A DNA stretch of 32,269 nt from an uncultured Oscillospiraceae bacterium (GCA_900540295.1 UQFM01000015.1:1-32269); one strand, 5' to 3'; shown: positions 1 through 7,347, counted from the stretch's first letter. Numbers and translations are program-made. The notes: a model not told the origin generated them from the sequence alone.

Positions 1-203
1 TTGAAAGGCTTGCCGCTGTCATCCGCGGCGCGGGTGATGTCTGTGACATCCTCGGTCAGCGTGATGTCGTTTAACACTTCCATGTGGGGGATAGGCGGGA
101 CAAGGATTTTTCGCGGGATTTGCCGCGTCTCGCCGTCTTGGACGATGACCGCAATGTCGGAATCCGTCACTGTGGTTGCTTTGGGTAATTGTGTGATTTT
201 CAA
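1..203 (-). CDS. Phage baseplate/tail protein, N-terminal part (runs off window)
   Basis: This is a partial minus-strand gene starting at a TTG codon (201-203) behind a perfect AAGGAGGT ribosome site at 211-218, seven bases away. The visible 67 residues begin MKITQLPKATTVTDSDIAVI and continue with a VQDGETRQIP stretch. Short N-termini of the type 'I-T-x-L-P-x-A-T-x-x-x-D-x-D-x-x-x-V-x-D-G' are familiar from tail-tip, baseplate and receptor-binding proteins of Firmicutes siphophages, where they precede fibre domains. Its place after the tail hub/fibre gene fits that role. The 3' end lies outside the window, so length and C-terminal domains are unknown. It is separated from the upstream tail genes by the plus-strand gene at 311-916 and a hairpin at 236-261. 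The coding call is firm from the ribosome site; the function is inferred. Confidence 0.68.
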   Translation of the reverse strand, partial: MKITQLPKATTVTDSDIAVIVQDGETRQIPRKILVPPIPHMEVLNDITLTEDVTDITRAADDSGKPF

Positions 204-235
204 TTTGAAAACCTCCTTTTTGATTTTTGGGTATT

Positions 236-261
236 AAAAAGGCACCTGCGAATGCAAGTGC
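236..261 (-). terminator. Terminator-like hairpin ahead of baseplate gene
   Basis: On the minus strand GCACTTGC, loop ATTC and GCAGGTGC form an 8-bp stem with one G-U pair, followed by TTTTT. It lies about 20 bases upstream of the ribosome site of the partial gene at 1-203, leaving little room for a separate promoter after it. It could stop transcription coming from the tail operon or antisense to the 311-916 gene, or act as an attenuator. Confidence 0.6.
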
Positions 262-290
262 TTGATTATTGGGAATATTTGTTATATAAT
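262..290 (+). promoter_or_regulatory. Sigma-A-type promoter of the plus-strand cargo gene
   Basis: TTGATT (262-267), a 17-base spacer and a consensus TATAAT (285-290). The expected transcription start is near 297, at the ribosome site itself (AGAGGTGG, about 298-305), so the 5' leader would be only about 14 bases. The promoter serves only the gene at 311-916, opposite in direction to the surrounding phage operon. Confidence 0.75.
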
Positions 291-310
291 CCCACTAAGA
301 GGTGGTTACA

Positions 311-916
311 ATGAAAGAAAAACTTTTGCAGTTCTTTACGGGAAAAATGGGCAAGGCAGTTTATATTTCTATTGCATCGGCGGTTGTATGCGGGGCAGTG
401 GTGATTACTGCAACCGTTATTGTACATAACAACAATAAAAAGATTGATTCGGTTTTAGAAAGTCTTTCCGCTTCGGAAAGTGTGGCCGAATTATCCTCTG
501 AGAGTGTCACAGAGAGTATTTCCGACACGGACAATACAGATTCGGGCGCGCAGGCAAAAGCCCCGAACGGCGAGCCTGCGGGGGATAAGGCAGTGCAGTA
601 TTTGGCAGAGTATGACAAACTGACTGCGGAATATCAATCGAAAAAGTCAGAGTTAGAAAAAGAGTTAAAATCTATAAAGGAACCGACTGTTCCAGCTTTG
701 CAGGGTGTGATAAAATCACCTAATATCTCTGATGAAGAATATCAGTTAGTAAGTAAAAAGGTAGAAGAGGAAGATGAAAGCCGTAGGGCTGTTTATGAAT
801 CCGAATGTGTATCTGCGAATCAACATAGAAAAGAGATTGAAAAACAACTCAAAGCCCTTGACAAACAGTACGAAAAAGATATAGCCGAACTGAAAGCGCG
901 GTATGGAATAGCGTAA
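311..916 (+). CDS. Membrane-anchored coiled-coil protein (phage cargo gene / moron)
   Basis: A 201-residue protein of no recognised family. The ATG at 311 is chosen because AGAGGTGG lies five bases upstream; the in-frame GTG at 302 is inside that site. Residues about 14-38 form one transmembrane segment after a short positively charged N-terminus, with no signal peptidase site evident. Residues 45-80 are Ser/Glu-rich low complexity, and residues about 95-200 are Lys/Glu-rich, predicted coiled coil. The gene sits alone on the plus strand inside a minus-strand tail operon, with its own promoter (262-290) and its own terminator (920-956). That is the classic layout of a phage 'moron' expressed from the prophage independently of lytic genes. 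Such genes often change host surface or phage-exclusion properties; here that is inference from layout only. Confidence 0.8.
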   Translation: MKEKLLQFFTGKMGKAVYISIASAVVCGAVVITATVIVHNNNKKIDSVLESLSASESVAELSSESVTESISDTDNTDSGAQAKAPNGEPAGDKAVQYLAEYDKLTAEYQSKKSELEKELKSIKEPTVPALQGVIKSPNISDEEYQLVSKKVEEEDESRRAVYESECVSANQHRKEIEKQLKALDKQYEKDIAELKARYGIA

Positions 917-919
917 CTT

Positions 920-956
920 AAACCAGTCTATCGAAACAAATGATAGACTGGTTTTT
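920..956 (+). terminator. Rho-independent terminator of the cargo gene
   Basis: Perfect 13-bp stem (AAACCAGTCTATC at 920-932, complement at 942-954) with a 9-base loop and a T run at 952-956, starting four bases after the stop codon of the gene at 311-916. On the minus strand the hairpin follows the stop of the fibre ORF (961) but lacks a good U tract, so it works mainly for the plus strand. Confidence 0.9.
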
Positions 957-960
957 CGTG

Positions 961-2220
961 TTACTGCTTCAACGCTTGATTTTCCGCTTCGAGTTCCACA
1001 ATCTTTTGCTCTAAAGCCTCTACTTTTTGAGAAAGTTCCTGTACCGCCTTTGTGGTTAAATTGATATAGGCATACAAATCAATGGCTTTTCCGTCATTGG
1101 ATTGTATCTCAGAAGGAGAATCGGGTGCCATTGTACCGATATCAACGTGCAATGCGGAGTCACTTTTGTAATCGTAACTATAAAATTTCATATTTGAAAT
1201 TTTACTTAACGCATTTAAGTTTGTTACCTCTGCAATATTTTCTTTAAGTTCGGGGTCGGATGTGACATTAACTCCGTTAACACAGGCAGTTCCTAATACA
1301 CTTAATGCATATCCGCTGTAATATCCGTTACCAATAGATACATTTCCGTGAAATGATGCACATTGATTACTGTATATTTTACCATCACCGCCGACAGAAA
1401 ATCTCCCGATTATGTTAGCATTGCCCTCGGACTTTAAATAGTCCACAAAGGTATTCCCTCCAACAATCTGACCGCTGCAATCAATACGAGAACATTCGAC
1501 ATTCGCGCAGACAATATTCGCACACAAAACATCCGCATGACCTCCAGCACCATTCCCGAAATCATACGCAATCGGGCTGTATCCGTGCTTTGGCTGATAA
1601 AAATTAAACCAGCAATGCCCGTGACTTGCATTTGTAGATAAATTTATATTATCGCGAAATACGCTTACAAACGCATCTGAACCGCACAACAGTGCACTAC
1701 CCAGATTCTTTTCATTCCAAAGAATACTTTCGTTAGAATTAAACTGCACCCCCTTACGATTGCCGTCGCCCGTCCCAACAAACGGCGCGGTGATGGTTGA
1801 ACCTCTGTCTGTAACGGTGTTGGGGTCACTTACATTGTACCAATAGGTCGGATACACCTGAAAAATATCGCCGTATCCGGGTTCGTTATAGGTCGCAGTC
1901 AACGCGCCGAAGTTTCCTTTTTCACTTTTACCGATAGACACAGAATAACTCGGATACTGTAAGCTTCTCAACGTGCCGTAGACATTCAACTGCTTGTTTG
2001 CAAGTTCCAGCACCTTTTCGTATGAATAAATTGCTTCTCCCGTATCCAAATCCATACCCTCGGGGGTCGCCGAACGGAAGCAAAACGTCCCATCATCCAT
2101 ATTTATCCACGACGCGCCGTTTTGGGATTGGAGCAGACCCGTCTTTATGATATCCGCAGAGAGGATATAGGCGTTGATGGTGTTGAGAATCGCATCGCCT
2201 GCGTCGGTAAAGCCGTACCG
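961..2220 (-). CDS. Tail fibre half of the hub-fibre protein, S74 chaperone end (readthrough extension)
   Basis: An open frame of 419 codons plus stop that directly continues the frame of the tail hub gene (2221-3657) after one TGA. The first ATG is at 2100, but it has no ribosome site, and codons 2220-2101 contain no ATG, GTG or TTG. Those codons encode clearly phage-like sequence (NTINAYILSADIIKTGLLQS), so the natural product is a hub-fibre fusion of about 898 residues. From the ATG: residues about 189-208 show four pentapeptide-like units each with a Cys (DVLCA, NIVCA, NVECS, RIDCS). From about residue 280 there is a peptidase S74 / intramolecular chaperone domain with the SDPELKENI motif, known to trimerise fibres and cut itself off. 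The last 30 residues are coiled coil. It is either expressed by UGA readthrough or is the dead half of a broken gene. Confidence 0.8.
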   Translation of the reverse strand, partial: RYGFTDAGDAILNTINAYILSADIIKTGLLQSQNGASWINMDDGTFCFRSATPEGMDLDTGEAIYSYEKVLELANKQLNVYGTLRSLQYPSYSVSIGKSEKGNFGALTATYNEPGYGDIFQVYPTYWYNVSDPNTVTDRGSTITAPFVGTGDGNRKGVQFNSNESILWNEKNLGSALLCGSDAFVSVFRDNINLSTNASHGHCWFNFYQPKHGYSPIAYDFGNGAGGHADVLCANIVCANVECSRIDCSGQIVGGNTFVDYLKSEGNANIIGRFSVGGDGKIYSNQCASFHGNVSIGNGYYSGYALSVLGTACVNGVNVTSDPELKENIAEVTNLNALSKISNMKFYSYDYKSDSALHVDIGTMAPDSPSEIQSNDGKAIDLYAYINLTTKAVQELSQKVEALEQKIVELEAENQALKQ

Positions 2221-2223
2221 TCA
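2221..2223 (-). other. In-frame TGA between tail hub and fibre
   Basis: The minus strand reads CCC TTG TGA CGG TAC, and both sides are in the same frame. Family resemblance around the site suggests a Trp here (TGG or decoded TGA). TGA followed by C, and by CGG in particular, is a known weak termination context in other systems. Confidence 0.9.
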
Positions 2224-3657
2224 CAAGGGTTCGCCGTTGTTCCAGCCGTCGGTCGTCCACGCAAAGCCCGCGGCGGAAAACATGTGAATCACCATGCTGT
2301 TTTCAAGCTCTGTCTCATCGTGAAAATACAGAATGATACTGCCGTCCTCTTTGGTTCTGACCGTCTTATACAATCCGTTGGCGTTGAACATTTTGTCGTT
2401 GAACATCAGAAGCGCCGCTTCGTAGTCCGTCATCCCGTCCGTTATGTTCTTTTCGACCTCGGTCACACGCTTGGCAAGCTGTGCCATGCGCTTAGAGACT
2501 GTCATACCGCGGTCTGTGTTCAAATCCTTGTCGGGATTGCCCGAAGCGTTGTAGTTTTCGGACAAAGCACCGTTGTAACGCCAATTTCGGCTTGTCAGAA
2601 ACAGAGAATAGCGGTCATAGGTGTCGGCTTTTGCTTCATCGTACCGTTCTTTGTTGTCGATAATGGTCAGAATATCGCCTAACTGTACGGACGGGTCGCC
2701 GCCGATGCGCTCATAGCGGCAGGGAATGTATTTTGTATTTTTCATGCGGAACAGAACCGCTTCCGCCGCCGTTTGCGGCATTGCAGTGGCAATCGGATTT
2801 TCGTTGAGCGTCAAAAGGTATTTATCCGTGCCGACGCGTGCAAGCTCGGTATCTTCGCTGACTACGTTTACTCCTGTGACCTGCACGACATTGCCGTCCA
2901 TGGAAAATGTGTTGCCGTTCAGCTCTAAGGCACTACGGGCGGAGTCACTCGTCAGTGTTACATCCGATTCTTTGAACCAGCGAAGCCCTAAGTTACCGTC
3001 ATTGTCGAAGATAGCGAAACTGCCGCAGACCTCTGCAATAAACCGCAGTACCTGCGTATAGGAATAGCCTTTAAATATACTGTCATTGACTTTTTCCCGC
3101 AATATGGATTTTGTGTTGGTAATAAAACCGTTTACAACCTCTTGATAGGTAATCGTATTCTGCGGTGTGTTGTTGAACCCCGCACGCACGGTTCTCGCAA
3201 TACGTCTGCCGAGTTCATAAAGACTGGTTTCCACGCCCTGTGGTTCAAACAGCCTGTTGAGGTATGGCATTCTATCCATACATTCCAAGCGTAAATCACT
3301 GTTTTGCGCCGTGATTTTGGTGACGTGAAACACACCGACAGGGACGGCATCTAACGCCTCTCCCGCTTCGTTATACAGCGTCATGCGCGGGCGGATTTCC
3401 GCCGTGGCAAGCGCGTTTTCGCTGTATTTGCCGTTCTGATTGTGTACACGCACCCAAAAGCGCGGTTCAACAGCTGCGCCAACGTAAAAGGTGCTTAAAA
3501 AAATCTCTTCCGAAAATCCCGCCTCGAAAATATCATCGGGCGGAACGGTCACGGTGTCTAATCCTGTGCTCTCATCAAAAGTGATTTCGATAGATAAATC
3601 AAACTTCTGCGGATAGGTTGCAACAGTTGCTTTGTAGGCTTCGTTTGTATGGTACAT
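2221..3657 (-). CDS. Phage tail hub / minor structural protein (baseplate, endopeptidase-tail type)
   Basis: A 478-residue protein starting at ATG 3657 with AAAGGAG upstream. The middle and C-terminal parts look like the siphovirus tail hub (Tal / 'prophage endopeptidase tail' / phage minor structural protein) family. There is an N-terminal beta-rich hub domain, a region LGDILTIIDNKERYD typical of hub proteins, a segment with KRMAQLAKRVTEVEKNI as coiled coil, and near the end the fibre-joining segment GFAWTTDGWNNGEPL. It ends at a TGA beyond which the same frame continues into the fibre (961-2220). The gene follows the distal tail protein by 12 bases. In this family the hub closes the tail tube tip and carries the fibre. 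I see no peptidase catalytic motif that I could name. Confidence 0.82.
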   Translation of the reverse strand: MYHTNEAYKATVATYPQKFDLSIEITFDESTGLDTVTVPPDDIFEAGFSEEIFLSTFYVGAAVEPRFWVRVHNQNGKYSENALATAEIRPRMTLYNEAGEALDAVPVGVFHVTKITAQNSDLRLECMDRMPYLNRLFEPQGVETSLYELGRRIARTVRAGFNNTPQNTITYQEVVNGFITNTKSILREKVNDSIFKGYSYTQVLRFIAEVCGSFAIFDNDGNLGLRWFKESDVTLTSDSARSALELNGNTFSMDGNVVQVTGVNVVSEDTELARVGTDKYLLTLNENPIATAMPQTAAEAVLFRMKNTKYIPCRYERIGGDPSVQLGDILTIIDNKERYDEAKADTYDRYSLFLTSRNWRYNGALSENYNASGNPDKDLNTDRGMTVSKRMAQLAKRVTEVEKNITDGMTDYEAALLMFNDKMFNANGLYKTVRTKEDGSIILYFHDETELENSMVIHMFSAAGFAWTTDGWNNGEPL

Positions 3658-3669
3658 GTACTTGCTCCT

Positions 3670-4032
3670 TTATTTCTGAATGATGCTTAGCGGGAATGTT
3701 TCATAAACGATTTCACCGTTTTTGTAAACCACGCTCGGCACAGGCTGACGGTCACCGGGGTAAAAATACCCCGTTTTTTCTTGACCGTCCGAAAAATCCT
3801 TGTAGACAATCCGTGCGTCGAAATTGCTCATTTCTGTACAAATACGATTCACTTGACTTTCCGTCAGATATTTCCACTCTACCTCAAATGCCATTTTGAC
3901 AGACAGGATTTTTTTAATAATCAAATCGCCGACGGCGTTTGTTTCACTGTCGACCTGTGTGATTTGGCGCGGGGTGCATTTTACGGGGGACGGCGGCGTC
4001 CACCCGTTAATTGTTTTAATGAGAATTTCCAA
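3670..4032 (-). CDS. Small distal tail / baseplate protein
   Basis: A 120-residue protein lying two bases after the tape-measure stop and 12 bases before the hub gene. This slot between tape measure and hub normally encodes the distal tail protein or a short DUF6711-like baseplate protein. The sequence begins MEILIKTINGWTPPSPVKCT, is beta-rich, and has no transmembrane segment. The length is much shorter than a classical Dit (about 250 residues), so a DUF6711-type protein is the better guess. The assignment rests on position and overall style; I do not recognise a decisive motif. Confidence 0.68.
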   Translation of the reverse strand: MEILIKTINGWTPPSPVKCTPRQITQVDSETNAVGDLIIKKILSVKMAFEVEWKYLTESQVNRICTEMSNFDARIVYKDFSDGQEKTGYFYPGDRQPVPSVVYKNGEIVYETFPLSIIQK

Positions 4033-4034
4033 AA

Positions 4035-6614
4035 TCAGTTACGTCCTTCCATTGCAGTTTTTAATTCTTGCTTATGCTTGACAAGCAGAGGAATCAGAAT
4101 TTTTACAAACCGTTCGCCGTTAATATTCAAAACAGCTTCACTTGAAGTGTTGTCCTGCTTTCCGCTTACGGTCTGCAAAATCGGGATTAAAACACCTGCA
4201 ATCGTCGTTCCGAGCATATCGCATAAATCTTTCATCCACCCCGTATTGTTTTGGAGCGGCAAAACGGCTTCTTTGCCCGCTTCGCCAATCATTGAAAGCG
4301 TGGGTTTCGAAACGATACCGCCCTTTGCGAGTTTCGGAATCGACACTGTGTTAAAGGGGCTGATATTGAAGCCGATAGAACCGCCACCGAGCACATCGGG
4401 GATTTTCACGCTCAGACTATTTAACTTTGCAATAAAGCGGTTCAGAGCTTCTACGGGCTTGTTAATCATCTTTTCCACGCCGCCGAGAATTTTATTGATG
4501 AAGCCCTTGAAGCTGTCCCAAATGCCGTCCAACTTCGTTTTTAAAGCGGTTTTCAGAGAATCCAGCATCGACAAGACCGTATTTTTGATTTTATTGAACT
4601 TTGCCTTAATGCCCTCGGTCAAATGCTGAATCAAATAGCCGAGATTCTCTTTAAACGCTTCCCAACGCTCTTTTAAGCCCTCCCACAGTCCAGCAATCAG
4701 ATTGTCGCCGATGTCGGAGAACACCGTTGACGGGGAGTGAATCCCGAACAGGGCTTTGACGATGTTGATAAGACCGTCAATCAAATTAGACAAGCGTTCT
4801 TTGAACAGTTCCCACTGTTCTTTTATACCGTTCCAAAGCCCGAGAATAATGTTTTTGCCCGATTCCTTCATAGCTTCCCAGTCGCCCGTGAAAAGCGCGG
4901 TGATGAAGTCTATCACATCGGGGAGCGTATCAAACAGCGTGCCTACACCTGCAAGAACAGAGTCGAACAGCCCGCTGAGCAAATCTTTCAAGGTGTCCCA
5001 TGCCGCATTCAAAATCGGCTCTACAAATTCCCACAGCTTGCCGAGGGATTCACCGAGACGCGAAAAGGTGTCCTTGTGGTCGACAAACCAGTCGCCGACC
5101 TTGCCCAATTGCTCGCCTAAGAACGCAAACGCGTCTTTCAGCTTTTCACCAATCCATGTGACAATGGGCTTGACGCCTTTTTCATAAAAATCCGTGAACG
5201 CAGGCTTGACCTTTTCAATCGTTCCTTTGATTTTGTCTAAAATCTCTTGGAATTTCTGCATCGGACCTGTGTTCAGCTGACTTGTGTCAAGCGCGTCATA
5301 GTTCACGCCGTCCGAATCGGATTCGCCGTCGCTGTCCGCCTTATCCACGTTGTGCAGTTCATCGAAGTCACGCGAGGTGCTTGTCTGTGCCTTTTTCGCC
5401 TGCGTTTGCAGTTTTTTCGTGGAATTGACCGCCTGCTTGTAGGTCTTACCGAATATGGCGGCAATAAATGTCGCTATGTATTTGGTTATCATGGCGAGCC
5501 CCTGTGCCAAACGGGTAATGAGGGGCATCACGGCTTCCACAATCGGTGTGAATGCAACGGAAAGATTCGCCTTTATGGCGTTTAAGGATTTTGCAAACTG
5601 CTTGTTCTGCTGCATCGCGCCCGTCATTTGGCTTTTAAAGGCGTTGAAGAATTTATACAGCACCGCTGTGACAAATACCGCTTTTAAAGAACCTTTTATT
5701 GCTTTGCCGAATTTCCCGAACGCACCCGACATCTTCGAGCCGCCCGAGGCAGAATCCGCTGCCATTTTCTTTGCCGCCTTTGCGCCAGCTGCAGACGCTT
5801 TTTGCGCCGCCTTTTGGGCACGTTTTTGGGCTTTTTCCATTGCCCGCGCGGCTTTTTCGCTCGAATCCGACTGCGCGGCGGCATATTTATTGGCGTAAGT
5901 TCTGCATGCCTGTGCCTGCTTGCTGTATGCTTTTTCGGCATGCTTTGCGGCACGCGAGGCGGATTTGCTCTGCGCGCGTTCGGCTTGCAGTGCCCATTTC
6001 TGCGCCTGTGCCGAAGCGTTTTGTGCCTGCCGTATGATTTGGCTGTATGACCGCTCAAAGGCTTTCTGCGCGTCCTGCGCCGCTTTTTCCGCCGCCCTGC
6101 GTGCTTGCTCTGCGGCTTTTTCAGCAGCTTTTGCGGGCGTGTTCATAACATCCGTTAATTTCTTTTCGGTGGCGTTTGCGGTGGACTGCAAAGAAATGAG
6201 TTTTGCTTGTAAAGCGGTCATTTCCGCGTCTAATGCATTCAGCGTCTTTATATCGGAATCGTCGGTCAGATTAAAGGCATTTTCCGCTTTCCGAAGCTTT
6301 TCTTCCACTGCGCCCATTTGTGCATAGACGTTATTTAACTTCTGCTGTAACAGCTCGGCGTCATCCGTTGCCACATCAAACTGTATCGGCTTCGGTTTTG
6401 CCTGCTTGACGGCTTTTTCAAGTGTGTTCTGCACTGCCTTTTGCACAGACTGTGCATTCGGCGTGACTGCTTTTTCTATCGTTTGCCCGATTTTCTGAAA
6501 AGCGGCTTCTGCGGGTTGCTTTGCCTGTTTTGCAATCGTTTCCAGCTGTTTGGCTACGGTGTTTTCAATCACTAAATCTAAGGAAACAGAACCTACGGTA
6601 TTTTCACTGCCCAA
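4035..6614 (-). CDS. Tail tape measure protein
   Basis: An 859-residue protein. The start is taken as TTG at 6612-6614, because the perfect AAGGAGGTG site (about 6621-6629) lies just upstream; an in-frame ATG at 6647 lies before that site inside the previous gene. Residues about 90-300 are Ala/Lys/Glu-rich coiled coil, followed by hydrophobic segments (around KAVFVTAVLYKFFNAF and MITKYIATFIAAIFG). Then come long amphipathic helices with repeated WxxxKExL units and a C-terminal segment with LAKGGIVSKPTLSMIGEAG, a hallmark of tape measure proteins (ALAxGGxxxxPTxxxxGEAG). By the family rule of roughly 0.15 nm per residue it would set a tail of about 130 nm. It is the longest gene of the cassette, as expected. 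Confidence 0.95.
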   Translation of the reverse strand: MGSENTVGSVSLDLVIENTVAKQLETIAKQAKQPAEAAFQKIGQTIEKAVTPNAQSVQKAVQNTLEKAVKQAKPKPIQFDVATDDAELLQQKLNNVYAQMGAVEEKLRKAENAFNLTDDSDIKTLNALDAEMTALQAKLISLQSTANATEKKLTDVMNTPAKAAEKAAEQARRAAEKAAQDAQKAFERSYSQIIRQAQNASAQAQKWALQAERAQSKSASRAAKHAEKAYSKQAQACRTYANKYAAAQSDSSEKAARAMEKAQKRAQKAAQKASAAGAKAAKKMAADSASGGSKMSGAFGKFGKAIKGSLKAVFVTAVLYKFFNAFKSQMTGAMQQNKQFAKSLNAIKANLSVAFTPIVEAVMPLITRLAQGLAMITKYIATFIAAIFGKTYKQAVNSTKKLQTQAKKAQTSTSRDFDELHNVDKADSDGESDSDGVNYDALDTSQLNTGPMQKFQEILDKIKGTIEKVKPAFTDFYEKGVKPIVTWIGEKLKDAFAFLGEQLGKVGDWFVDHKDTFSRLGESLGKLWEFVEPILNAAWDTLKDLLSGLFDSVLAGVGTLFDTLPDVIDFITALFTGDWEAMKESGKNIILGLWNGIKEQWELFKERLSNLIDGLINIVKALFGIHSPSTVFSDIGDNLIAGLWEGLKERWEAFKENLGYLIQHLTEGIKAKFNKIKNTVLSMLDSLKTALKTKLDGIWDSFKGFINKILGGVEKMINKPVEALNRFIAKLNSLSVKIPDVLGGGSIGFNISPFNTVSIPKLAKGGIVSKPTLSMIGEAGKEAVLPLQNNTGWMKDLCDMLGTTIAGVLIPILQTVSGKQDNTSSEAVLNINGERFVKILIPLLVKHKQELKTAMEGRN

Positions 6615-6627
6615 TCGTTTCACCTCC

Positions 6628-6969
6628 TTAACCGAACATTGCGGCAATCATTTTTTCCAAGGCTTCGGACTGTTTCTGCATATCTTCCACACTGATTTTT
6701 TGCGGGGAATTGCAAAAATCAAACCATTTTTGCCGTGCCGTGCGCTGTTCGGCGGTCATATTTTTTAAAATTTCTTTGTCGGTTTCCGCACGAAGCTCCA
6801 CCACCTTGCCGAGCGGGGTATCATTCATTAAGCCTGAAACGAGCTTTGCCCAGTCGGCATAGGAAAGGTCGCCCTGCTGTGAGGGTAAAATATGATATTG
6901 CTTCGCGATAGACTGCTCAATGAGTATCGCGTCAAAATCTAAATCGTAGAACGAATCATACGGATTCGG
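6628..6969 (-). CDS. Frameshift extension of the tail assembly chaperone (gpGT-like / Gp15-like part)
   Basis: A 113-codon open frame with no ATG, GTG or TTG before the ATG at 6828, which itself lacks a good ribosome site. It overlaps the 3' end of the chaperone gene at 6956-7300 and lies in the +1 (equivalently -2) frame. Coding character runs across the whole frame (for example PYDSFYDLDFDAILIEQSIA, then SYADWAKLVSGLMNDTPLG). This resembles the second part of siphophage tail assembly chaperones (lambda gpT-like; Gp15 family in Firmicutes phages), which are made only as a G-T fusion by ribosomal frameshifting. The stop TAA (6628-6630) overlaps the ribosome site of the tape measure gene, the normal order for this module. 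Confidence 0.78.
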   Translation of the reverse strand, partial: PNPYDSFYDLDFDAILIEQSIAKQYHILPSQQGDLSYADWAKLVSGLMNDTPLGKVVELRAETDKEILKNMTAEQRTARQKWFDFCNSPQKISVEDMQKQSEALEKMIAAMFG

Positions 6970-7300
6970 TTTTTTCGTCCGTCTCTCGAAATCGGGCGTC
7001 CTCGTCCGCCTCGTATTCCTCGCCCGTCATTGCGGCAAGCGCCATTTTGGAAAGCGTCTGCTGTGCCGAATACGGTAAATTCAGATTCAGAATTTCCTTT
7101 GCATTTTTGTCAAAGGCCGCGCGGATAATCAGTTCGTCCGTGTCGATAATGCTGTCGCTGTTTTCATCGGTATTGTTCAGGGTTTTCATCAGCTTTTTCA
7201 CGGTGGATGCGCGGTTGTCTATGGGATAGCATTTATCCCCGATACGAATTTCGGGGGCTTCGGTCAGTAATTTTTTATCGAGTGTATACATTTTTGCCAT
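6956..7300 (-). CDS. Tail assembly chaperone, short form (gpG-like)
   Basis: A 114-residue acidic, alpha-helical protein with an AGGAG-type site (TTGGAGGAATTC) before ATG 7300. It sits between tail tube and tape measure, the fixed place of the tail assembly chaperone in siphophages. The C-terminal tail (EEYEADEDARFRETDEKTE) is charged and contains the A6 slip site, so part of the ribosomes would yield a longer G-T protein with the frame at 6628-6969. The role known for the family is to coat the tape measure protein during tail tube polymerisation, without remaining in the particle. Assignment is by position, size and overlapping frame. Confidence 0.8.
   Translation of the reverse strand: MAKMYTLDKKLLTEAPEIRIGDKCYPIDNRASTVKKLMKTLNNTDENSDSIIDTDELIIRAAFDKNAKEILNLNLPYSAQQTLSKMALAAMTGEEYEADEDARFRETDEKTESV
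6970..6975 (-). promoter_or_regulatory. Probable ribosomal frameshift site (A6)
   Basis: The minus strand reads GAC GAA AAA ACC in the chaperone frame. A lysyl-tRNA on AAA can re-pair perfectly on AAA either one base forward (+1) or two bases back (-2), and both moves enter the frame of the 6628-6969 extension. The zero-frame stop TGA follows 12 bases later. Confidence 0.6.
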
Positions 7301-7320
7301 AAGAATTCCTCCAAAAGTCT

Positions 7321-7347
7321 GCGCCCCCTGTATTTTGCAGAGGGCGC
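7321..7347 (-). terminator. Attenuator-like hairpin after the tail tube gene
   Basis: On the minus strand GCGCCCTCTG, a 7-base loop and CAGGGGGCGC form a 10-bp stem with one G-U pair, followed by AGACTTTTGG, a weak U tract. It lies in the 63-base gap between the highly expressed tail tube gene and the chaperone gene, where a partial terminator would lower expression of downstream tail genes. Confidence 0.55.

Noticed and set aside
2122..2682. Plus-strand frame of 186 codons opposite the TGA site of the tail hub
   Set aside because: Shadow of the hub-fibre frame; no ribosome site and no recognisable protein pattern.
3781..4629. Plus-strand frame of 282 codons opposite the tape measure and distal tail genes
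   Set aside because: It is antisense to genes with strong ribosome sites and clear family features; it has no good ribosome site and its composition mirrors the opposite strand.
6615..6647. ATG start at 6647 for the tape measure gene
   Set aside because: The strong AAGGAGGTG site lies after this ATG and directly before TTG 6612-6614, so the TTG is the better start.
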